From positions 1-36,998 of the forward strand of contig JACPCW010000111.1 of NCBI GenBank assembly GCA_016184365.1: DNA of 36,998 nucleotides, read 5' to 3'. The notes beneath the pieces are model-generated. The model did no database searches. It was given only the letters and a program-made list of their open reading frames with translations, and was not told the origin of the DNA. Position 1 is the first letter of the stretch, and each line of letters starts with the position of its first letter. The position numbers were made by a program, and so were the translations under genes. Shown in pieces: positions 27,189 to 34,084 of the stretch. Source of the DNA: Candidatus Rokuibacteriota bacterium. GTDB taxonomy: Bacteria; Methylomirabilota; Methylomirabilia; Rokubacteriales; CSP1-6.

Positions 27189-27204
27189 AGCAACGCAGGT
27201 GCCA
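27189..27204 (-). promoter_or_regulatory. Sigma-54 promoter of the GNAT gene
   Basis: On the minus strand TGGCAC-ctgcg-TTGCT fits the -24/-12 consensus exactly. Predicted transcription starts at about 27178, with the ATG at 27176. An imperfect dyad (CAAC...GTTG, 27268-27296) lies 65-90 bases upstream, a suitable place for an activator. Confidence 0.7.
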
Positions 27205-27315
27205 CAACCCGGGTGCCGCCGCCGGTACGACCGGCCGCACGGTTGCGACGACCGCGACGGCGCCCACTATGCAACCGTTTACCACGTTGTGTATGCGGGC
27301 TCGCGCGCGCCCCGC
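27205..27315. other. Upstream region of the GNAT gene
   Basis: This non-coding stretch lies between the GNAT promoter and the end of the glycosyltransferase gene at 27316. Apart from the dyad around 27268-27296 nothing else was recognised; it is less GC-rich there (TATGCAACCGTTTACCACG). Confidence 0.5.
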
Positions 27316-28860
27316 TCAGTCCCGGCGCCGAAAGACCGCGAGCCAGATCGACGACTGCGGCGTGTAGTCGCGGGCGGCGTCGTCCCAGACGTACCGGGTG
27401 ACGTCACGCGACACGATGTCGGCGACGCCGACGCGGTCGAAGTCGCGCCAGTAGCGATCGAACCAGCGCGCGAGCGTGCTGTCGGACGCCGGCGTCGCCA
27501 GCCACGACGCGCGCAGGTTCACGAACACGAGGTACTTCGGCCGCGCGGCCTCGAGCTCGCGAATCATGTCCCGCTGCATCTGCGATGCGTACGGCTGCGC
27601 CTCCATCAGCGGATACATGTAGATGTAGCCCGTGGCGGCCGGCCGTCCGGCGTAGAAGTAGATCTGCGGCTCCGATCCGATGACCGCGATGCGATCGTCC
27701 TTGCCGGACCGCTCGCGGATGTAGCGCGCGATCTCCACGGACTCGACGAAGGGATTCCGGCCGTAGATCGCGCGCGACACGACGTGCGGCGCGGCCCGGA
27801 ACAGGACCGACGCGTCGTGGACGAGCGCCCAGATCGTGGCGACGGCAATGACGACGACGCCGGCGGCCGGGCGTCGGGCCGCGGCGGCGGGAATGACGCG
27901 CGCGATCGCGAACGCGCCGCGCGCCGCGAGCAGTGCCAGCGCCGGGAGCAGCAGCAGGAAATATTGCTGCCGGAAGTAGAGTCCCGCCGACGCCGCCACG
28001 AACGAGCACGCGAGGAGCAGCGCGCCGAGCGCTCGTGCGCGGCGGTCGCGCGGCTCGCGTGCGGGCGCCACGAGTCCAGCCAGCGCGAGCAGCACGATCG
28101 GCCACGCGGCCGGCAGCGCGTAGCCGACCGTCGAGCCGAACATCCGTGCCGCGGCGCCGGCGGACTGGAGCGTCGCATATTCGGCCGCGTACCGAAACGT
28201 CCAGAACCAGAACGCCGGGAACGTGCCGGCGAGCGAGAGCCAGAGACAGACGACCGCGAAGGGCGTCACCGCGCCGGCGGCGACGAGCGCGGCCGCTCGG
28301 ACCGCGCGACTCCACGCGCGCCGGCCGCGAAGAGCCTCGAGCGCGATCACCGTCAGCGGGAACGCGATCAAGAAGCCGCCGCTCTGCTTGATGACGAAGG
28401 CGAGCCCGAACAGCAGCCCGGCCGTCGCGAAGCCGACGGGCCGGCCCGACTCGAGCGCGGCGCACAGCACGAGCGCGCCGCCGAGCACCGCCGGCAGCAT
28501 GAAGTGCTCCGCGTACGCGCCGAGCCCGTGCAGCTCCGGATTGAGGCTGGCGGCCGCGAAGATCGCGGCCGCGCCGACGGCCACGACCAGGTCGAACCAC
28601 CGCCGGGCAAGCAGGAAGACGAGGACGGTTCCGAGCGCATTCGCGACGAGCAACCCGAGATGCGCTCCCGCCGCCGTGGCGCCGAACGCGGCGAGCGCGG
28701 CCGCGTAGATCACGTAGATCCCCGGCATCTTCATGTTGTAGGCGCGCTCGTACGGCGGGACGCCGTCGAGGATGAGCCGGCCGATGTACGCGTACTCGCC
28801 CTCGTCGCGGTCGAGCGGAACGTCCAGCAGGCGAAGGCGGATGGCGGCGGAGGCGAGCAC
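27316..28860 (-). CDS. GT-C type glycosyltransferase (GT39/ArnT-like), paralogue A
   Basis: This multi-pass membrane protein is 514 residues from the GTG at 28860. The first external loop has LDVPLDRDEGEYAYIGRLILDG, with the acidic Asp-Glu pair expected of PMT/ArnT-like enzymes using polyprenyl-phosphate sugars. About nine to ten hydrophobic segments follow, then a soluble domain of about 150 residues (NPFVESVEIARYIRERSGKDDRIAV...). The same frame is open upstream to about 28925 and encodes what looks like the first membrane helix (PWWPWALVVLIVLASAAIRL). It has no ATG/GTG/TTG there, so the listed start is probably too short. Acceptor unknown. Confidence 0.8.
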   Translation of the reverse strand: MLASAAIRLRLLDVPLDRDEGEYAYIGRLILDGVPPYERAYNMKMPGIYVIYAAALAAFGATAAGAHLGLLVANALGTVLVFLLARRWFDLVVAVGAAAIFAAASLNPELHGLGAYAEHFMLPAVLGGALVLCAALESGRPVGFATAGLLFGLAFVIKQSGGFLIAFPLTVIALEALRGRRAWSRAVRAAALVAAGAVTPFAVVCLWLSLAGTFPAFWFWTFRYAAEYATLQSAGAAARMFGSTVGYALPAAWPIVLLALAGLVAPAREPRDRRARALGALLLACSFVAASAGLYFRQQYFLLLLPALALLAARGAFAIARVIPAAAARRPAAGVVVIAVATIWALVHDASVLFRAAPHVVSRAIYGRNPFVESVEIARYIRERSGKDDRIAVIGSEPQIYFYAGRPAATGYIYMYPLMEAQPYASQMQRDMIRELEAARPKYLVFVNLRASWLATPASDSTLARWFDRYWRDFDRVGVADIVSRDVTRYVWDDAARDYTPQSSIWLAVFRRRD

Positions 28861-28928
28861 GATCAGGACGACGAGCGCCCACGGCCACCACGGGCGGAGC
28901 AGCGCGGCGTTCAGCGGTGCGATACCCG

Positions 28929-28936
28929 ACTATACT
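28929..28936. promoter_or_regulatory. Overlapping -10 elements of a divergent promoter
   Basis: ACTATACT contains TATACT on the + strand (28931-28936) and TATAGT on the minus strand (28934-28929). The + strand element ends nine bases before the GTG at 28946. The minus element points into the glycosyltransferase gene. No convincing -35 was seen. Confidence 0.45.
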
Positions 28937-28945
28937 GAGATTCCC

Positions 28946-30823
28946 GTGGTGTTCGAAGGGCGATCACGCACGCTCCTCCGGATCCTGCCGCTCGTCGTCG
29001 CGGTGGTCCCTCCCGCGCTGATCGTCCTCGCCATCCGTCGCGCCGGCGCCGAGATCCCGATCGAATCGCACTGGGACATGCTGCCGCTCGTGGAGCGCTT
29101 CGTCGCCGGGACGCTCGGCTTCGGCGATCTGTGGGCGCAGCAGAACGAGCACCGCTGCGTGCTGCCGTGGCTCGCGATGCTGGGGCTCGCGCACTTCACC
29201 GGCTGGGACATGCGCGCCGAGCTCTACCTGAACGTCGTCTTCTCCGCCGCGGCCGTCGGCGTGCTGGCCGCGCTCATCCACCGCACGACGCGGCCTGCCG
29301 GCGGCGCGCTCGCGCCGTGGCTCGTGCTCGCGACGTCGCTGCTCACGTTTTCGCTCGTGAAGTGGGAGAACTGGCTCTGGGGTCTCTCGCAGGCGGCGTT
29401 CCTCGTCACGGTCGCCGCGTGCCTCACGGTCGCCGTGCTCGCGTGGCGCGGGCCGACGCCGTCCGGCGCCGCCCTCGCGCTCCTCGCGGCGGCATCCGGC
29501 GTGCTGTCGTTTGCGAGCGGTCTCGTGCTGCTCGGGATCGTGCCGCTCGGTCTGCTCCTCGATCCACGCGCGCCGCTTCGCACCCGCGTACGACTCGCCG
29601 CCGCGACGCTCGTCGGCGGCGCGGCGCTGGCGATCGTGTACGTCGTGGGCCTCCGCTACCCCGCGAAGCATCCGAATCCGTGGCTGTTCCTCGAGCGACC
29701 GGTCGCGTTCGTCGGCTACGTGCTCGCGTACCTCGGCGCGCCTCTCGGCTGGCCGGATCTGTCGCGCAGCATCGTGTGGGGCGCCGTCGGTGTGACGGTC
29801 CTTGCCGGGGCGGCGACGTGGCTGTGGGTGCGCGTACGGGAGGCTCGCGCCGATGTGCTGCCGTGGATCCTCCTCTCGGCGTGGGTGCTCGGCAGCGCCG
29901 CGATCGTCGGCGTCGGGCGCCTCGGCTTCGGCCTCGGCCAGGCGCTGTCGTCGCGCTACACGACGATCTCGTCGTTCTTCTGGGTGAGCGTCGCGGTCGT
30001 CGTCGGCGTGTTCATCGCCACGCTCGTGGAGCGGCGTGCCGCGGCCGCGCGCACGACGCTCGCGGTCGTCGTCGGTGCGGTGGTGCTGGTCATCGCGGCC
30101 GCCGCCAGCTACACGTCGGTCTGGCTGCGATCGGAGCACTGGGTGGATTCGCTCGAGCGCGCGCATCGCTGGACGCTCGAGTGCGTGCGCTTCCACCGCG
30201 AAGCGCCGGACGCGTGTCTCGTCATCGCGCACCCCGACGTGAAGCTCGCCCGCCGCGGCGCCGCGCGCCTGGAAGCGCTGGGCGTCGGACCGTTCCGGCA
30301 TCGCGAGCCGCGGCCGACGCTCGCGTCGTACACGGTCGTCGAGACGCGCGACCCGGCGGGCGCGATCGCGTCGGCGTGGACCGCGCCGATCGTCATTCCG
30401 TTCGTGCTCGGCACCGAGCCGCGCACGTATGAGAGCGTGGAGATCGTGCTGGCCGGGTGGGCGCGGAATCCCGAGACGCAGCAGGCGCCGGCCGCCGTGC
30501 TCGTCGTCGCCGGCGGCACCGTGCTCGACCGAGTCGTCGTCGACGATGCGCGGCGACAGGGCGAGGAGCGGCCGCCGTGGACCTATCGGTTCAATGCGTT
30601 CCGGTTGCCGAAGGACGCGACGGTGATCGAAGCGTTCGCGGTGCTCGACGGCGGCCGCATCGCGCGGCTGGCCGGCGCACGTCCGATCGAGCGAGTGGGC
30701 GTTCCTTTAGGTGGGGGCCCCGAAATGGCCCCCACACCCCCCGACGCTCGCACCCGCCCCGGCGCAGCCGGGGCGGGGCTCGATCGTGGCGACCTACATC
30801 GCCCTCAATCGAGTCGTCGATAG
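28946..30823 (+). CDS. Multi-pass membrane protein, GT-C-like, with a repeat-derived C-terminus
   Basis: This 625-residue protein is not assigned to a named family. About ten hydrophobic segments span residues 10-400. The first external loop (SHWDMLPLVERFVAGTLGF, then GDLWAQQNEHR) resembles a widespread group of uncharacterised GT-C-like proteins. A soluble domain of about 200 residues follows. The last roughly 37 residues (from VPLGGGPEMAP) are encoded by the two-hairpin repeat read in its reverse direction, so the ancestral stop seems lost. The gene now overlaps the convergent gene by 19 bases. The GTG start is nine bases after a TATACT element, suggesting a leaderless message; GTG 28949 is an alternative. 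Confidence 0.65.
   Translation: MVFEGRSRTLLRILPLVVAVVPPALIVLAIRRAGAEIPIESHWDMLPLVERFVAGTLGFGDLWAQQNEHRCVLPWLAMLGLAHFTGWDMRAELYLNVVFSAAAVGVLAALIHRTTRPAGGALAPWLVLATSLLTFSLVKWENWLWGLSQAAFLVTVAACLTVAVLAWRGPTPSGAALALLAAASGVLSFASGLVLLGIVPLGLLLDPRAPLRTRVRLAAATLVGGAALAIVYVVGLRYPAKHPNPWLFLERPVAFVGYVLAYLGAPLGWPDLSRSIVWGAVGVTVLAGAATWLWVRVREARADVLPWILLSAWVLGSAAIVGVGRLGFGLGQALSSRYTTISSFFWVSVAVVVGVFIATLVERRAAAARTTLAVVVGAVVLVIAAAASYTSVWLRSEHWVDSLERAHRWTLECVRFHREAPDACLVIAHPDVKLARRGAARLEALGVGPFRHREPRPTLASYTVVETRDPAGAIASAWTAPIVIPFVLGTEPRTYESVEIVLAGWARNPETQQAPAAVLVVAGGTVLDRVVVDDARRQGEERPPWTYRFNAFRLPKDATVIEAFAVLDGGRIARLAGARPIERVGVPLGGGPEMAPTPPDARTRPGAAGAGLDRGDLHRPQSSRR
30711..30777 (-). repeat. Two-hairpin intergenic repeat, copy 5
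   Basis: Read on the minus strand, hairpin 1 is CCCGCCCCGGC-tgc-GCCGGGGCGGG (30777-30753). Hairpin 2 is GTGGGGGCC-atttcgg-GGCCCCCAC (30735-30711). It lies after the stop of the minus-strand glycosyltransferase and inside the 3' end of the + strand gene. The outer stem bases differ from other copies on both arms. Confidence 0.8.
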
Positions 30824-32355
30824 ACGCCGACCCAGAGCGGCGACTCCGGCGTATAGCCGCGCGCGGCGTCATCCCATCGGTACTTCGTCACCTCGCGCGA
30901 CACGATGTCGGCGATGCCGACGCGCTCGAAGTGCCGCCAGTAGCCGTCGAACCACGTGACGAGCGTGCGATCGGACGCGGGCGTGGAGAGCCACGACGCG
31001 TGGATGTTCACGAACACGAGGTATCGCGGCCGGGCGTCGGTCAGCTCGCGGATCAGCTGCTGCTGCATCCGCGCCGCATAGGGCTGACTCTCCATCAGCG
31101 GGTACATGTACACGTAACCCGTCGCCGCCGGCCGCCCCGCATAGAAGTAGATCTCGGGCTCCGAGCCGATCACGGCGATCCGGTCGTCCTTCGACGACCG
31201 CTCGCGGATGTACCGCGCGACCTCGACCGCTTCGACGAACGGGTTGCGGTCGTGAATCGCGCGCGTGACCTGCGCGGGCGTCGCCTGGAAGAAGATGAAC
31301 CGGTCCGACGCGACCGCCCACCCGACCGTGAAGAGGACGAGGACGGTCGCCACGACGCCGCGACGCGCGGCGCGATCCCGCTCGAGCACGTCGGCCGCCG
31401 CCGTCGCGCCGAGCGCCGCCAGCATCGACACGGGCGGCAGCATCAGCAGGAAGTACTGCGAGCGGAAATAGAACCCGAGCGACGCCGCCGCACACGCGGT
31501 CACCAGCCACGCAAGATGCAGCGCGCGGACGGAGCGCCAGGCGTCGCCGAAGACGAGGACGACCACGCCGGCCAGCGCGAGGAGCACCGCGGGCCATGCC
31601 GCCGGCATGAACGCGCCGGTCGCGGACGTGAAGCTGAAGATCGCGCCCGGCAGCGTCTGCAGCCCGCCGTACGCCGTCGCGTAGTCGACCGTCCAGAACC
31701 AGAAGTTCGCGAAGCTGCCGGCGAGCGCGAGCCACACGCCGACCATGGCCGCCGGCACGAGACCGCCGCCGGCGAGCGCGACGAGGCGCGCCGCAAGATC
31801 GCGGGCCGTGACGCCGCGCGCGCGCGCTTCGTACACCACGTGAAACACGGCCACGAGCGCGAACAACCCGCCGCTCTGCTTCACGACGAAGGCGAGGCCG
31901 TGCAGCACTCCCGCGACGACGAACAGCGTGAGCCGGCCGGACTCGATGGCGCGCAGCGACACCAGCACGCCCGCCAGCACCGCCGGCAGCACGAACGGCT
32001 CGGCGTACGTGGCGAGGCCGAGCAGCCTGGGATTGAGGGCAAGCGTGGCGAACACCGTCGCAGCGCACGTCGCGACGACCGCGCCGTGCAGACGCCTGGC
32101 GACGAGAAAGAGCAGAACCGTCGAGAGCGTGGTGATGACGAGCAGCCCGAGGTGGACGCCGACGGTGGTCCGGCCGAACGCGGCGAGCACGAGGGCATAC
32201 GCCGCGTAGATGCCCGGCATCTTCATGTTGTAAGCGCGGGCGTACGGCGGCACGCCGTCGAGGAGCAGGCTCGCGATGTAGGCGTATTCGCCTTCGTCGC
32301 GGTCGAGCGGAACGTCGAGCAGCCGGAGCCGGATCGCGGCGGAGCCGGCGAGCAC
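30805..32355 (-). CDS. GT-C type glycosyltransferase (GT39/ArnT-like), paralogue B
   Basis: This 516-residue paralogue of the gene at 27316 shares LDVPLDRDEGEYAYI, YNMKMPGIY and VKQSGG. The C-terminal soluble domain (SKDDRIAVIGSEPEIYFYAG, ATGYVYMYPLMESQPYA, YLVFVNIHASWLSTPASD) is nearly the same as in A, while the membrane part is much more divergent. The listed GTG again truncates the first helix; the open frame continues upstream (RRLWPWFALVLVLAGSAAI) to an in-frame ATT at 32412, seven bases after a TAGAGT element. Probably transfers sugars from a polyprenyl carrier outside the membrane. Confidence 0.8.
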   Translation of the reverse strand: MLAGSAAIRLRLLDVPLDRDEGEYAYIASLLLDGVPPYARAYNMKMPGIYAAYALVLAAFGRTTVGVHLGLLVITTLSTVLLFLVARRLHGAVVATCAATVFATLALNPRLLGLATYAEPFVLPAVLAGVLVSLRAIESGRLTLFVVAGVLHGLAFVVKQSGGLFALVAVFHVVYEARARGVTARDLAARLVALAGGGLVPAAMVGVWLALAGSFANFWFWTVDYATAYGGLQTLPGAIFSFTSATGAFMPAAWPAVLLALAGVVVLVFGDAWRSVRALHLAWLVTACAAASLGFYFRSQYFLLMLPPVSMLAALGATAAADVLERDRAARRGVVATVLVLFTVGWAVASDRFIFFQATPAQVTRAIHDRNPFVEAVEVARYIRERSSKDDRIAVIGSEPEIYFYAGRPAATGYVYMYPLMESQPYAARMQQQLIRELTDARPRYLVFVNIHASWLSTPASDRTLVTWFDGYWRHFERVGIADIVSREVTKYRWDDAARGYTPESPLWVGVYRRLD

Positions 32356-32530
32356 GAGGACGAGGGCGAACCACGGCCAGAGGCGTCGAAACGAGCGGTT
32401 CGGCGTTCGAATGGCTCCGACTCTAGCATGCGGTTTCGACTAAAATGGTGGACGCGGCGCACCGTCCGGCTTTGCCGTGGATGCCGGCCTTGCGGGCCGT
32501 GGCGCAGTCGCGTCTTTTGAGGAGCTCACA
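32356..32530. other. Divergent intergenic region
   Basis: It lies between the minus-strand glycosyltransferase and the + strand methyltransferase. TAAAAT (32441-32446) is a possible -10 element for the + strand, and TAGAGT (32425-32420) one for the minus strand. The minus gene frame is open in part of the region. GAGGAG (32519-32524) is the methyltransferase ribosome binding site. Confidence 0.5.
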
Positions 32531-33775
32531 TTGCCTGCCTATCACGAGATCCGTGAGTGCCGCCTCTGCGCGGGCAGCAAGCTCGACGTGGTGCTCGAAC
32601 TCGGCAACCAGTACCTGACCGGCGTCTTTCCGCGTACGGCGACCGAACCCCTGACCCGCGGTCCGCTCACGATCGCCCGCTGCATATCGTGTGGCCTCGT
32701 GCAGCTCCTGCATTCGTACGAGCGCGCCGAGCTCTACGGCGCGCACTACGGCTACCGCTCGTCGCTGAACGCGATGATGGTCGACCACCTGCGCGCGAAG
32801 GCCGACGCGCTGATCGCGCGCGTCGGACTCGCGCCCGGCGACGTCGTCGTCGACGTCGGCAGCAACGACGGCACGCTGCTGTCGTTCTTCGCCGGCCGTG
32901 GCCTCACGCTGGTCGGCTTCGACCCGTCCGCCGCGCGCTGGCGCGACGGCTATCCGGCGGGGAGCACGCTCGTCGCCGACTTCTTTTCCGCGGCCGCGCT
33001 CCGTGACGTCGTCGGCGGCCGACGGGTCACGCTCGTCACGTCGATCGCGATGTTCTACGACCTCGAGCAGCCGCTCGGGTTCGCGGCCGAGGTCGCCGGT
33101 GTCCTCGCCGACGATGGCGTCTGGCATCTCGAGCAGAGCTACCTGCCGGCGATGCTGCGGACGAACGCGTACGACACGATCTGCCACGAGCACCTCGAGT
33201 ACTACGCGCTCGAGCAGATCGCGTGGATCGCCGAGCGAGTCGGGCTGCGCGTCCGCGACGTCACGCTCAACGACGTGAACGGCGGCAGCTTTGCGGTGAC
33301 GGTCGCGCGCCGCGTGTCGGCGGCGGCGGCCGAGACGGGCCGCGTCGAGCGGTGTCTCGAGGCCGAAGCCGGGATGGATCTCGGATCGCTCGCGCCGCTC
33401 CGCGCGTTCGCGTCACGCGCCGCCACGCATCGGACGGCGCTGGTCGAGACGCTCGAGGCGATCCACGCGCGCGGCCAGTCGGTGCTCGGCTACGGCGCGT
33501 CGACGAAGGGCAACGTGATCCTCCAGTACGCGGGCATCGACCGGCGACTGCTGCCCGCGATCGCCGAAGTGAATCCCGACAAGTTCGGCCGTGTGACGCC
33601 CGGCACGTGGATCCCGATCGTGTCCGAGGCCGACGCGCACGCCACGAACCCGGATCATCTGCTCGTCATGCCGTGGCATTTCCGCGCGGGTCTCGTGCGG
33701 CGCGAAGCGGCGTATCTCGCCCGGGGCGGGAAGCTGATCTTTCCGCTCCCGGACATCGAGGTCGTCGCGGGGTGA
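32531..33775 (+). CDS. Sugar C-methyltransferase (class I SAM, TylC3/TcaB9-like)
   Basis: This 414-residue enzyme has an N-terminal zinc-binding module (C10, C13, C51, C54: ECRLCAGSK, ARCISCGLVQ). A SAM-binding Rossmann domain follows with motif I VVDVGSNDGTLL (107-118) and SIAMFYDLEQPLGF, then the EHLEYY segment and a C-terminal domain with GYGASTKGNVILQYAGI. This plan is that of NDP-sugar C-3 methyltransferases making branched deoxysugars. The TTG at 32531 is preferred because GAGGAG lies six bases upstream and the zinc motif begins here; a GTG at 32477 would add 18 unsupported residues. The stop overlaps a GTG opening the mini-frame chain. Confidence 0.88.
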   Translation: MPAYHEIRECRLCAGSKLDVVLELGNQYLTGVFPRTATEPLTRGPLTIARCISCGLVQLLHSYERAELYGAHYGYRSSLNAMMVDHLRAKADALIARVGLAPGDVVVDVGSNDGTLLSFFAGRGLTLVGFDPSAARWRDGYPAGSTLVADFFSAAALRDVVGGRRVTLVTSIAMFYDLEQPLGFAAEVAGVLADDGVWHLEQSYLPAMLRTNAYDTICHEHLEYYALEQIAWIAERVGLRVRDVTLNDVNGGSFAVTVARRVSAAAAETGRVERCLEAEAGMDLGSLAPLRAFASRAATHRTALVETLEAIHARGQSVLGYGASTKGNVILQYAGIDRRLLPAIAEVNPDKFGRVTPGTWIPIVSEADAHATNPDHLLVMPWHFRAGLVRREAAYLARGGKLIFPLPDIEVVAG

Positions 33776-33876
33776 GACATCCAGGGGCAGCCCCGAGGCG
33801 CGCGACGGCTCCGCCGGGGCGCGTCCGAGCGCGGGGGGGTGTGGGGCCATGTCGGGGCCCCGAGGACGATCGATGA
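33772..33876 (+). CDS. Repeat-derived mini-frame, unit 1 (34 codons)
   Basis: The GTG at 33772 overlaps the methyltransferase stop (GTGA), and the TGA at 33874 overlaps the ATG of unit 2 (ATGA). The peptide begins MRHPGAAPRRATAPPGRV and ends VGPCRGPEDDR, close to the rplD-rplW mini-frame end ([11 protein letters not shown]). Hairpin 2 is shorter here (GGGGCC-atgtcgg-GGCCCC, 33843-33861). Function unknown. Confidence 0.4.
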   Translation: MRHPGAAPRRATAPPGRVRARGGVGPCRGPEDDR

Positions 33877-34080
33877 CCGAAGCTCAGGCGACCCCGAGGC
33901 GCGCCACGGCTCCGCCGGGGCGCGTCCGCGCGCGGGGGGGTGTGGGGGGCCATGTCGGGGCCCCCCACGTCGATCGATGAGCGAAGCGCTGGCGATCCCG
34001 AGGCGCGCCACGGCTCCGCCGGGGCGCGTCCGAGCGCGGGGGGGTGTGGGGGGCCATGTCGGGGCCCCCCACGTTGATCG
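33780..34080 (+). repeat. Two-hairpin intergenic repeat, three tandem units (period 104)
   Basis: Each unit has hairpin 1 (CGCGCC-a-CGGC-tcc-GCCG-g-GGCGCG) and hairpin 2. In units 2 and 3 hairpin 2 is GTGGGGGGCC-atgtcgg-GGCCCCCCAC (33942-33968 and 34046-34072). Units 2 and 3 are nearly identical; unit 1 is 101 bases and more diverged. All three end in GATCGATGA, placing an ATG at 33873, 33977 and 34081. Confidence 0.9.
33873..33980 (+). CDS. Repeat-derived mini-frame, unit 2 (35 codons)
   Basis: This is the middle member of the tandem chain. The ATG overlaps the stop of unit 1 and the TGA overlaps the ATG of unit 3. The peptide begins MTEAQATPRRATAPPGRV and ends VGAPHVDR, and is nearly the same as unit 3. 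No Shine-Dalgarno is present, so translation would depend on ribosomes finishing the previous frame. Confidence 0.4.
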   Translation: MTEAQATPRRATAPPGRVRARGGVGGHVGAPHVDR

Positions 34081-34084
34081 ATGA
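33977..34084 (+). CDS. Repeat-derived mini-frame, unit 3 (35 codons)
   Basis: This is the last member of the chain. Its TGA (34082-34084) overlaps the ATG of the glycosyltransferase at 34081. The peptide begins MSEALAIPRRATAPPGRV and ends VGAPHVDR. The glycosyltransferase has no ribosome binding site of its own, so its translation may rely on this frame. Confidence 0.4.
   Translation: MSEALAIPRRATAPPGRVRARGGVGGHVGAPHVDR

Noticed and set aside
30457..32520. Long + strand frame (687 codons)
   Set aside because: It is antisense to the glycosyltransferase at 30805-32355, Arg-rich and without domain signatures.
33843..34072. Hairpin 2 of the repeat as an intrinsic terminator
   Set aside because: There is no T-run after the stem, and copies occur inside the ribosomal operon where transcription must continue.
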